Source: Sordaria brevicollis (Eukaryota > Ascomycota > Sordariomycetes > Sordariales > Sordariaceae). From it: a DNA stretch of 64,000 bases. A program made the translations under genes and the position numbers. Of this stretch, positions 38,598-49,784 are shown in pieces. The notes under the pieces were generated by a model. The model searched no databases and was not told where the DNA came from. It saw nothing but the letters and a program-made list of their open reading frames with translations. Numbering within the stretch: position 1 is the stretch's first letter; the number at the start of each line of letters is the position of its first letter. The stretch covers positions 2,604,001-2,668,000 of the forward strand of contig JAUTDP010000010.1 of assembly GCA_033439795.1 (NCBI GenBank). The letters are read 5' to 3'.

Positions 38598-41500
38598 TAC
38601 TGCCCATGATCGTCATGAATAATCGTACATATCAGCGATCCAGCATTACCAGCGTCGCAGTGACGAATGATTACGACTCACTCTGTTACAACCTTTGCTT
38701 ATCGGACCAACATTCTCAAAACCATCATCACCTTTTTGGCGGAAACCGACAATCGTCATCATTCATCATCAAAAACGCAACACTCCAAATGGCCTGGCCC
38801 TTGTCTCGAGAAACCGGAGTTTGAGCGCGGGCAGATGGGATGACTTTGTCAGTTCAACCATCTTGAAGATGTAAACACCCTCATAAGGGAAGAAAGGCTA
38901 CACGTATACGAAAGCCGGAATCCCGAAACCCAGCACAGCACAGCACAGCACATACAAACTGATACATATCATTTGGACTTTGATCAGTTGCACAGCAAGC
39001 GTCCCTTTTTTCTTTTTCTTTCTTTTAACTATATAGCATCAACTTTGCATGTTCTTGCATGTTCATTGGATTACCACGCACACAGACACACACACACATA
39101 AGGGCGTTTTTTGTGATTAAGAGATTTTTATGACCGGGGAAGAATGATGATGATACCCAAGAGGAGAAGAGCATAGGGAGGTGGAGGATTGGTGATGATT
39201 ATGATTTGCATAAGAGAGAGGGATGTAAATACACTGGTCACTGGTCACAGATCACTGGTGGAGAAGAGAGAGAAAGAAAGGAAGATACGAGACGAGATAC
39301 AATGCATACTTCACTCATGACTACTTTCTTTCTACGCTCTACGTGATGCTATCTCACCCAGCAAAAGCCGTTCCCCACCACATCGGACGAGATGACAATA
39401 CGGCGAGAACAAATGTCAAGGCATCTTGGTAAGGACAGAGAGCTCTACTTATGACCATCTCAGTAAACTCCGCTCGGTTCTCAGTCTCCTTGGCATCGTG
39501 ACAGCCCCTGACAGGGGAAATGCCGCTCGGTGGTTTTGGTCTTGGTCAGGGGCAGTTTCACTAGCACCCATCCTGGTTTAGGAAGGGGGCTTAATGGTGG
39601 TTGATAATGGCCCCGTGCAAAAGGGATTGAACCTCACGATGTAATCGGATGGTATGGTATGATGTCAGTGAGAGATGGTGAGGTCGGGTGTCGGCAGTGA
39701 GAGGTGGAGTTGAAGGGGCAGGAGGGGGATGGGAGATGGTGGAAGGGGGAAGGGGAAGAGGTGAGGGTGAAGAGGGCAGGGTCGGGAAGGAGGGAAGGAG
39801 GTGTGGGTCGGGATGAGGCTCTTCCGTGCTTCACGCTCACGATCTACGAACAGGTCGTTGATCTACATACCTAGCGTGGGATCTCATTCTCAAGAATACC
39901 TACGAACTGAAAACTGTGCTAGGCGGAGACACGACTGAAAAGACGAAACACATACGTAGCTTGAATGCAACTTGTTTCTCATGAACTCCATTTCGCGTGA
40001 AGAGAGGATCGATCGAGTGTCCTCATCACGACTCTTTTGCCACCAAAGCGCCAATAGGTACCCAAGTTGTTCACTCAGTCATTCAGAGGGGACCACTCCT
40101 ATCATTCACTTGAAGTTCCTCCCAGCATCGCACTTCAGCGGAAGTACTATCACTTCGTCTCACATCAACCCGAGTGTGATTATTTTCCAAGCTCTGAGTC
40201 CGAGCCTCGCATTCTATGCTCTGGTAGGTCTCGAGCTCAATAGTTCAAAGCCACGAACAAAGAATAACCAGGTATTCTTTTTAAAACTCTATCTGTCATT
40301 GGTCATGGTTGTACCTTTTCTGTCCAACCAGAAGTGAAGATGCAGGAAGAGAAGTTACCAAAACGGCAACGAAAGAGAGCCACTATGGTACTGTATATAA
40401 TGGAAAATGATCCAATCGCTGACGTTGTACAAGAAAAGAACATGTCCTAGAATCCTTCGAAGGTGAAGGGCCAAATATCTTGATGCTCGAAAAGTGGCTT
40501 GCAATCTTCACGATCCCATCATCCACCGGGTCGAACACCATCCGTTGAACCGCCTCAACTTTCACGCCGTCTCACCTCACATCTCAAGCGCTTTCTCCAG
40601 CAACCTTAACAGCTTCCCGCCGAGAAGTCATCTTTCTTTTGCTCGCGCGAAGCCTCATCTGTCCGGAGCCTTTATGCTGACCCAAGAAGAAACCTCAAGT
40701 GTCACTTACCGCCAGCGCGGCCGACTTGCCGAGTGGTAAGCAAGTGAAAGCGGCTACCGCAACGACAAAAGCTTCATGTTGAGCGATGCGCTTCCTTTAC
40801 TGACCCTCAAGCTGCTTCATCAACCACTCCCGCAACCACCTTCACCTCAACCTCAGCTTCAAACCCTCAAGCCCCTCAAGCCTCTCAAACCCTCAATCCC
40901 ATACGGCACACACATCCACCATTCACTTTCTTCTCCCGCTCACACCTTCGCGCCCGGGCCCATACAGCCGCCCCCCCTCCCCCGCCTGCTTCTTAAGTTC
41001 TTAACCCAAAAACATCCAAACTGCCACGAAAGGATGAGATGAGGTGCCCGCGATTCCAAGCCCAGTAGTGCGAGAGCCCAGAGAAGGCGCCAATGTTGCC
41101 TACACTACTAGTAACCCAGACTGCGCGCATATCGGAAGATAAAACACACGGAGGAGCGTCTAGAGGTAAGAATAAGAGAAAAAGATAGGAGTTGGCTGTT
41201 CAAATCTGAGACATTCCCCCAATCACGTGTCTATCGTCGGGCGTTTCGCGGTGTTGTCTATGTAGATCTAACGTTGCTTGTTCCCACAAGCGCCGGCCAT
41301 CAAGCGCAGGTACCCTATCGAATTGTAGGCGCGCTTGACGAATCGCTTGTTGTCGCAGTCCAGGGCCTTGATAACTGGTCGCCAGAGGATCGGATGGTAA
41401 AGTATTTATAGAGGTCAGTGAGCGCCGAAGGTTCATTTGACGTTAAAAGTGATTCATGTACTTGTTTCCATGTTGTGGTTGATGTCCGCATTCGTGTTCG

Positions 41501-42082
41501 TGAGTGCGACTGCTGGGTGTTCAGGTTGCTCTGTAGGTAAAGCTGTGCCGCAGTCGCGCATGTGATCTGGGACCTGGGGACATCAACCGTGATGTTTTGA
41601 ACGGGAAATTTCAAATAACATTCATCACCTCCCGCATCTCGCTTCTTGACAGGTCTTCCAAGTGTTGTTTCTCTCTGGGACTTGAATCCCTGGATGTAAT
41701 GCACCCTAATTTCCATCCCCTTTCCATCACACGTTCACTGGAAGGGATTTTGTTCCGGCGAGCGCTCACGCACCATCACTTATGGCATCAAAAGGTCAAC
41801 CACGTGTTTGTTCTTCAGAATTCAAGCAGTCATCATTAATATGGTATCGTCATAAGCGCTGCTGCTAATTCATTCCCCTTCCATCCACCGTCCACTCCTC
41901 CACTCCACAACTCCAGACACTCGAGTCGACTCCCAAATCACAGCCCGTTTATCAGAAAACGCCGGCTCGTTCAGTCCATCCATGCTCTCTCCTCTCAGAT
42001 GAAGCAATGTCGTCGTTGTCGTATCGGTGTAGTTGTTCAACGGAACGGAGTGTCGTCCCCTCTTATCAAGTGAAGTTGATGC
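38598..42082. other. Convergent intergenic region
   Basis: About 3.5 kb between two converging genes. Open frames of up to 133 aa (for example 41315-41716, minus; 39972-40337, plus) lack conserved features. Short CA repeats occur near 38934-38952 and 39081-39099, and CTC/AAG-type repeats near 40850-40900. A leucine-type tRNA A-box-like phrase at 40711-40727 has no matching T arm. I see no gene I can support. Confidence 0.5.
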
Positions 42083-42507
42083 TTAACGTCCAATGAACTC
42101 GCCGTTGGAATCGTTCTTCCTTCCTTGACGCTCAGGCATCTGTTTTGTGATCTCGTCAGCACACATCCTATTCCCCTTCTCTCACTCTAACCCTCATCAT
42201 TAGCTCAAGGGCGTAAACATACCGTACTCTCCTGCAACGTTCCCTTCTCCAAAATCTGCTTAATCGCCTCATCCGCGTTGGCAGTGCCGAACTCGTTCTC
42301 CAGCATGCTCTTGGACGCCGTCTCGAGGCGGCCCTGCGCGCCCTGGCTGTGGGTGGTGAAGACCTCGAAACCCGAAACGACTTGAGCCAAAGGGGTCGAC
42401 TTGTCGCTGACCCACTTGTTGTAGTCGTCCTTGGAGTCGACAAAGACGAGGAAGTCCTCGCCGTTGCCCTTGTAGTGGATCTTGGTCTCGGTGGCTCCGC
42501 CGCGCAT
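42083..42507 (-). CDS. rtc3: Rtc3/SBDS N-terminal-domain protein
   Basis: Exons 42507-42223 and 42139-42083 flank an 83-nt intron (GTATGT...AACAG), giving 113 aa. The fold is a single SBDS/Sdo1 N-terminal domain: TKIHYKGNGEDFLVFVDSKD, VSGFEVFTTHSQGAQGRLE, and NEFGTANADEAIKQILEKGT with LQ following. Yeast Rtc3 (YHR087W) has the same single-domain form, about 111 aa, and is linked to RNA metabolism and stress. The full-length ribosome maturation factor Sdo1 is about 250 aa with two more domains and is not this gene. The short second exon (MPERQGRKND onward) encodes a polar tail. The upstream frame extends without a better start, so the ATG next to the domain was used. Confidence 0.9.
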
Positions 42508-44356
42508 TTTGATGGATTTGTTTGTGTGTGGGTGGTAAAAGGTTTGGGTATGTGTGGTTTGGTTCGTTGGGTTGTTCAAGTTTTCTGTGACCAGGTGGGG
42601 GGTGGTTAGCTGGGTTGTTTTGCTGTGGTTGTTGTTGTGCGCAGAAGTTGCGAGATGCGATGCAATCTTTTTATGCTTGATCTTCTCTGGTCCTGGTCCT
42701 GGACTCGGTGGAAGGATATCGAAGGGTGAGGGTAAGTGAATGAATGGATGGATCAACAGTCCGGTCGTCAGACAAACAGCTGACTTCCATCCATCCATCC
42801 CTCAGCTTCCCCTCCCCTCCTCCTCCATCCTCACTGCAGCTCCAATAAGAGCAAGTAAACGGAAGTCCAGTCGCAAGCTCATGTTTACCCCTCCCTCACC
42901 ACCCATCCTCCCACATGTACCAGAGAAGAAAACAAAACACCTCTCGCAATGCGCAAGCAAGAATCAGTGACAAACTCACCTTAACCTAAAACCGTCGTCG
43001 TACTCGTCGTCGTAGTCGTCGTTAAAAAGAAAAAAAGCCGTAATGGTTCGTTCGTTCGTTGATGAAAAAAATTGATTGGTATAATGCAAGAATGAGAAGA
43101 GGTGAAAGAAAGGTCGCGCCTTATAAAGACGACAGAATTACACCTCCGTCCGACGAGTGAGAGCGAGAGTTGGCAGCAACAACAAACAGACAACAACTAC
43201 GTCATAGGTGACGCTTTGGGGGAATTGGATTGTAATTGGTGGATCTTTCTTTGAAATGTGGGGTCATTCGTTGCGGCAGGCATGGTGGAAGCGGGAAGCA
43301 GGGAGGGAGGGAGGAAAAGGTGGGGCGGGAAAGTGCCCCGCAGATCCATTTCTGGCGGGCCAGGCGGGTTCAGTAAGTGTTAGCGCGCAATAGCGCTACC
43401 GCCCTGTGCATCTTTCAGCGCTGTCACCGAGACCCCAGGGCAGTGACCCCCAAGACTCCTCCTCCAAGGTTTTATTGACCACACTGCACGATGAACTTAC
43501 CGTTTCCTTCGTTTTCAAGATCCAACTGGAATGAAGAGGGGTCTTTCATCTCCATTCAATCCACCTCTCGGCTCCTTGTTTTTGTTTTGTTCCTTTGTTT
43601 CATTATGGACCCCGCGAGAAAAGCCCGAATAACTTCTTGCTGAACCGGTCGGTACCTTGCAGCCGAGCTCTCTCGTAACCCTCAATTACGTCATTACGTC
43701 ATTGTCAGACTCAGTCGGACAACGGCACATCGCGACTCCCTCCCCATCTCAGCTTGCAAGTGGAAAGTCACGACAAATGCCAATGTTTGCTACTGTGTAG
43801 GTAACGGCTGACCGATCTGCGGGCGGTGAGTGTTTGCCGGCGGTCGCGGGGTCAATTTCATAAATTCCATCTTGGCTACCTATCGGATTGAAAGGTGATT
43901 CCGTTCCGACGGGAATCATCGTGAGCCATCTTGAGCCATCTTGAGCCATCGTGAGTTTACCATGAGCTGGCACGAGCCAAGATGAGCTGTGGTGAGCTAG
44001 CAAGGAGCTGCCCATAACAACCACCATTTGAATCATCATGAAAACATCACTCAAATAAACATCTGATTTCCATAACCGAGCAAGCGAGCGACTACCATTA
44101 ACATCCATCCGGGTATCTGATAACCTTTTTAACTTTTGAGATAACAATCTGTCCTCCCATGTTCACACCACCCTAATAAGCCGTGAAACCATAAAGCCAT
44201 AATCATGAGAAAGAAAAAGACAGAAAGCGGGTATATGAGATGCTTTTATCCGACCACCTTCCGAACCCAAAATGGAATCCTCTTTTTTAACCTTGCTGCC
44301 CATCGTGGTGAATTTGTCCTGCCCCGATACCATTATGATTAGCCCACATCTTCTGC
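42508..44356. other. Upstream region of the rtc3-like gene and 3' side of the RhoGEF
   Basis: About 1.85 kb. Near the rtc3-like gene it contains a run of CGTCGT-type repeats (42987-43022), and at 43915-43990 an imperfect tandem array of GAGCCATC/GAGCTG units. A pair of ATTACGTCATT motifs (43684-43701) contains TTACGTCA, the CREB/ATF-type site. No protein gene is recognised. Confidence 0.5.
43917..43990 (+). repeat. Imperfect 11-nt tandem repeat (TTGAGCCATC type)
   Basis: Successive units GTGAGCCATC, TTGAGCCATC, TTGAGCCATC and GTGAG are followed by degenerate forms (CATGAGCTGG, CACGAGCC, GATGAGCTGT, GGTGAGCTAG). It looks like a decaying minisatellite about 400 nt downstream of the RhoGEF stop. 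Confidence 0.75.
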
Positions 44357-47300
44357 TCACCTAAAGATACTCCTCAAGCTTTGCACCACCACCTCTCGAT
44401 GCACATTAACCTTTGCCCACTTGTTGTTTCCTGAACCCGTCGATGCTGAGGTCTTGGACCTCTTCCTCAACCTTCTCGGTGTCGACGCCCTGTACTCAGA
44501 GTCACCAGATGAAGTGCTATTTCCGCTGTCTCTTACACTAGCCGAGTCAGCAGCTGAGTCATTATTCTCTTTGCCCCTCCTGATTGACATCTCTCTGGTT
44601 GACTGCTTGCTCAGGTTCGACCTCTGGATACTTGGCGCCCTTGAGCTGTTCCCCGACGACTCCTGTAGGATACCCGAAAGGTTGTTATGAACCATCCGCA
44701 TCCCTTCGGTTTCGCTCTCTGACCGAACGCGCGCTCGGTGGTCTAACCGGCGTACCACACTCAACATTTCTTTGCTCACCGAGTCAGACGCACTGCGAAG
44801 CATGGGGCTGCGTCTCTCGATCTTATCGGGTATCACGGAAAGTAGAGAACGGCTGGTTTCTTCAGAGTTGTAGCAAACCCGGCTCAAGGCTTTGGTGCTC
44901 ATGGCGCCCTTGCTGGGAGTGGAGCCAACAAGAGTTTCGTCCTCTGTACCGTGACTGCCACTTCCACCCTTGCGAGGCAGACTGGTCAAACTGGCAGAGC
45001 GTTTGGTGAAGCTGCTCGTGATGCTCACGACGCTGAGCTTTCGCATCATAGACGAGGCGGATGCTCGGACTAGCTGCTCGCTTCGAGATCGGGCCGTTAT
45101 TCCAGGGAAGGGCAGAATGTCTCGAGTCCAGACATCGGACAGCAGAGCCTCGAGTCGAGCCCGCTCTTCACGGGATGGCGCAAGGACTGGCAGTCGGGTA
45201 TTCGTGGTCAGAAGAGATTGAGACCGGCTAATCGAAGAACTTGTCCCTGAAGCGGGTGCATCCTTGATGACACTCGTATTCTTGAGGATCACTTGGCACA
45301 ATGGTGACTTGGGCCCAACCGTAGTCGCTCTGTGTATTGATATCTTTCTGGCAATGGTTCCTGGCCATCATCTGTTAGCTGCGCTTTCAAAGGCGGGTCC
45401 GTCAGTGAACACATACCTGGCTTTCTAAAAACAGCTCCCAGAGTCTTGATATTGAGCGAAAGAGAGCTAAAGGTTGCCGGCTGCATCTGATCTTGCCCCT
45501 CAGAAGCCTGCTGGTTGCCGAGACGTGTACGCCATTCCACCTCCTCTTTTGGCGTGCATGCTGTCAGTATGATCTCGTACAACTGGTGGTCGCAGAGAAA
45601 CACAAGCTTCCAGGAATATGGAGCCGTGTGACATTGAAGTCCTATCGAATAGTCAGTAAGAGGTTCACACGGATGCAGGCATCTGGCAGGGCCGGTTTCA
45701 TACCTCGACCATTGTCCACTTCTTCCAACTTGACGTTGCTCAAAGAAAGACACGCCTGAATTGTGTATATCTGGTCAGTCCTGCTAGCTGTCGCCAGACA
45801 GAACCATTCTTTGTACAGCAAAGCAACCATGTACTGTCCACTGACACCCTCTTTCGTCTGCCAGCAGGCATGCAGAGCTCCGCAGAGTTGAATGTGACCG
45901 AATGATCGAATGCGGTTCTTTGAAGCTGCATCTAGTTGCTGATTAGGAAATACCAGACGATCTTGAAGCATCCAGGTCTTTTCAAGGGTGGCCTTGAGTT
46001 TGGAGCCATCTGTGGCTTTGTTGATTTCTGCTGTGGCCTCACGCAGCCTGATCAGGGTATTCTCAATCTCCATGTGCGAATATGGACAGTCTGCCTCAGG
46101 AGTGTGTTTTAGTAGTTCGGCAAAAAGCAACGGATATTTGCACACACGTTGGATCGGCTGAATCCTGTTAGTTTAGATCAACACTGTTTTTAATAGACAA
46201 CTCACCTTCATAAGCAGATCTCCAATAGTCAGACTTTTTCTCTCCTTATCATTCTGGCTGTTAGCCGAACCCAATGAACAAGCCAGAATCTCAATGCCCT
46301 TCTGATAGGATTGCCAAGCAGGCATTGTTCTGTGAGCAGACGCAACATCTTTGATCATGAGCTCGTACTTGGCGCCATACTCTTCGTAGATGAAGAATCG
46401 GTTCATCTTTTTGGTGAATATCTTGGCAACTTCGGCAGCAACTTGGGGGTCCGCCAGCATGCCGGGAACTTCACGAAGCCATGAGATACCATCCTTGTCT
46501 TCTGGCACTGCATCCAGACTTCTCCATCGTTGGTGGCCACGGAAGCCTGAGCCGGCAGACGGGATTTGCATGGGAAAGTTGAGTTGTGTGTACTCGGAGT
46601 GAGGAATGGCCCTATGGAGGTCCCCTAACATTTCCTCATGGAGCTCAACTATATCATTGAGGTTTCGATTTATTGAGGAACGAAGACTCGCAGGCAAGGT
46701 AGGGAGGGAAGCAAGAATGGTAACGTAAACCTATGGAGTAACTGGTCAGAAACAGTGGAAGAAACATCACGGAGACACGACATACATTCATCAGGAAGCG
46801 CACATCGCCAATGTAGCTCTCTTCGGTGTTGACCAGCTCCTCCAAGACCCGACGTCTCTGCAATGACCTCCCTATAGCCGCAGGATCCACCATCAGCTGC
46901 CGCTCTGGACAATAACTGTCCTCGGAAAGCCGTGCACCGGAGAGAGAAGCTCTGCTGCTGCGTTCTGTCCTCGACTGGCCACGGGATGATCGAACAGTGT
47001 TTCTCCGAGAGCGCGTCAGAATAGTGCTGGCACTAGTCAGAGATATGCTGGCGCTTTTGACGGCCGTCACGAAGCCAAAAGAGGAAGTCGAGGATGATTG
47101 TCGGTGGTGGTGAGGCCCCCAAGCTCTGCCTGCACCATCGATATTAAAGTAGTGAGACGTGGAAGCATGCTCATTACCCATGGCTTCCTGACGGCGAACT
47201 GCTCGTTTGTGCAGAGTCTTGATCCACTTTTGAAACGGCCTGTGTGGTTTCGAGGGTTTACTGGCTGGAGGCTCGCATGCTGTGGCTGTTGGTTCCCGGT

Positions 47301-47637
47301 AGATATAGTTGTTGCTTTCCAGGGCATGATGATGTGCAACGGCATCTTCAAAGTCGTGTATCGTATCCAAAGTGTTCCACTCATTGGGCCCGCCCACATC
47401 TACCACGGCCACGGTAGGACTTGAGTCGAGGTCCTCCTCTTCTGTAACCGTAACATCCTCCAGTCCAAGGCCGAGTGGTTGTCTGTTGTTGTCTGATGTT
47501 ATAAGCAACGGCAGCGGGTTCCCATTGGGGTCGAAGGGGGTATGAATGGCGCTTATCGGTAGAGTAGAAGGAGATGGCGGTAAAGGTTTGGTGATGGGAT
47601 CGACATGGGTATCGACATTGGGTCCATGAAATGCCAT
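44357..47637 (-). CDS. RhoGEF with DH and PH-type domains
   Basis: Five exons, 47637-46786, 46730-46206, 46157-45704, 45641-45417 and 45360-44357, with introns of 48-62 nt, encode 1019 aa. The N-terminal 250 residues are disordered and Ser/His-rich. The DH domain starts at RRRVLEELVNTEESYIGDV (about residue 265) and ends with the conserved helix PIQRVCKYPLLFAELLKHTP (from residue 460), which opens exon 3. A PH-like module follows (YMVALLYKEWFCLATASR, SWKLVFLCDHQLYEIIL, EEVEWRTRL). The C-terminal third is Ser/Arg-rich and probably phosphoregulated. It should load GTP on a Rho/Rac/Cdc42 GTPase; the target cannot be read. The ATG at 47637 was preferred over an upstream in-frame Met because the intervening sequence is hydrophobic and unlike family members. 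It is unrelated in architecture to the DH-BAR-SH3 protein at the left edge. Confidence 0.88.
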
Positions 47638-49784
47638 TATGGGGTTGGATCCAGTGGTCGCGAGGAATGTTCCAAGAAAAGAAAAGAAGAGGAACAGGTT
47701 GTAGGAGGGAGCCAGATCCAGACCACACACAATATGAGGCTCAAGGGGAAAAACTCGAAACACCTGACTTGTTCCTTGGGTTGAGGCTCTCGGATGACCA
47801 CCGTGATGGAGACGGGAAACTCGAGTCCAAGTGCTCCTGCAGCAACAGCAGCACCACAGACGGGACTAGTATCTCGGATCCCTGGGTATCCAGTCCTCTT
47901 CCTTGTAGTCGAGTCCAGTGTTCCAGATGATGCACCGGCCCTTATCGAAACATGGTATGGGTTAATTTAAGAGGATGGAGCAACAAAGCAACAGCAGCAG
48001 CGGTAAGACCCAGTGACGATGAAAAGATAATGCACAATGCGGCGTGTTAGAGAGTATGGTAGTTGTTGTTGACCGAGAAACCAAGAAACCAAAAAAAGTT
48101 TGGAGAAGCGAAACACGACCGAGACGTTTTCCTTTCCACAATGACTGATGAAGCACGAACCGGAACATTGCGAGGAGGGGGGGAGGGGGAAAAAGAGAGA
48201 ACAAAGTCTTTCTTTCTAAGAGAGAGGGAGAGTGAGAGGGGTGAGTCGGGGACAAAAAGAAACAATGGGGCCAGCCGGGGAAGATTTTTCTTCGACTTGA
48301 AGAGTGAAAGGTGCAAGAGCGAGTGCGTGAGCCCTTGGATTGCTCCATCGTTATCGTCAGATCATTCTATGGATGCTGTAGGCGAAACAAGAGGTTGATT
48401 GGGAAGGAGCTTTCCTTCAACCAACCCACTTCTTTAATCCATTCCGAGTCTAGTCCAGGACAGCCCGGGAAGGAGTGAGTCCTTGTCGCTTTCCTTTTCT
48501 TCGCCGGCTTGCTGTTCTTTCCAATGCTTGTGCTATGCGCTCCTGTTCATGGCCGAGACCTGCCTTGCTCGTGCCTGCCTTGGGACAAGAAGTGGAAGTA
48601 GTACCACGAACAACACTCCGACTTGCACCCGTCGACGAAAAGAGGGAGTCACTGCAGCACAGGCACGGGAAGAACAGGCCGGGTTCACCTCGAACCTTGT
48701 CTGGAAACTAAAGTCTGTCTGTCTCAAAAGCAGGCAGGACAAGGAACAGGTAAGGGTATACTGCCCGTAGATAGCGACTGAGGGTCGGCAAGGCGGCCGG
48801 GGATACCTACTACCTCTATGGATGCGGACAACCACTCTTGGATATCTAGCGCAAGGCACGTCATCGATGATATCCTGACCATCAATGCTTGCCTTTTGGA
48901 AGCGATTGGTTTCTAGCCAACATCCGAGCACGCCGAGAGGGTCAGCAATGTTTCTTGGACCGTCTTGGTCAAGTTTGCCAGCTGAATAGGCAGTGAAAGG
49001 GAGGACTCAGGACTCCTTGGACAGACTCGGCCAGATGTGTCCTCGATCAAAGCGGAAGGCTGGCTGCGAGAGTCGGACGTGAAACCGCAACACGGCCGAC
49101 ACGTGGCTCAAGTCAGCCTGTGGATTTGTTCGTCTCTTGGCCATTGATGGCTTGGACCACTAAGTTGGTTACTCGTTTCGTGTACTGTGCCCTCTGGTTG
49201 CTGCTAAAGACGAGAGGGTCCATTAAACAGACACGACGACGGACTCAAGACGGTTGTGGTAAGAGGTAAGATTATGGACTGACGACGGACGACCATGATC
49301 TGCTTGACCAATCACCATCTATAGTGACTTTTGAGCAATTGGAGGTTTTCGGACGATAAACGATGAAAAGCAAAATGCCTGTCTTTGTGGGTCAGGTAAT
49401 ATCTGGAAAAAGAAACCCTCAGCTGGGACCAGGGACGGTGAGGCACATCTCGCCGAGTTGCAGCACTGCATCAGAAGCGGTGGGACGTCGATCATGGACG
49501 CCGCGGGAAGGATGTTGTTTGAGGTAGCGAAAAGTGAAAAAATTAAGAGTTCGCTTCATGCCGTGTTCCATTTCTCGGAGCTTCGTTGCCCTTGCACCCT
49601 TGACCGGTTCCATTGCTGCAGTGATCTCAAAGGGAAGGTGTGCTTGAGGTAAGGGAAATGAAACAGTTCTTTTTGTTAATGAGAGGAAAAAAGAAAGAGC
49701 AGGAACCGCTCCAATTTCTTCTCGCCCGTCCACTTCCCTTCTGCGCCTACCGTAGAAACTCGCGAAACAGGCAATTAGTCTAAA
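47638..49784. other. Upstream region of the RhoGEF, to the edge of RIP block A
   Basis: About 2.1 kb of normal-GC sequence with no recognised gene. Pyrimidine-rich tracts near 48170-48260 (purine on the + strand) fit a 5' UTR for the RhoGEF. Open frames (for example 49419-49838, minus) run into the AT-rich block and look spurious. Confidence 0.5.

Noticed and set aside
40711..40735. tRNA-Leu/Ser-like A box (TTGCCGAGTGGTAAGC)
   Set aside because: No anticodon arm, variable arm or T arm follows within tRNA distance.
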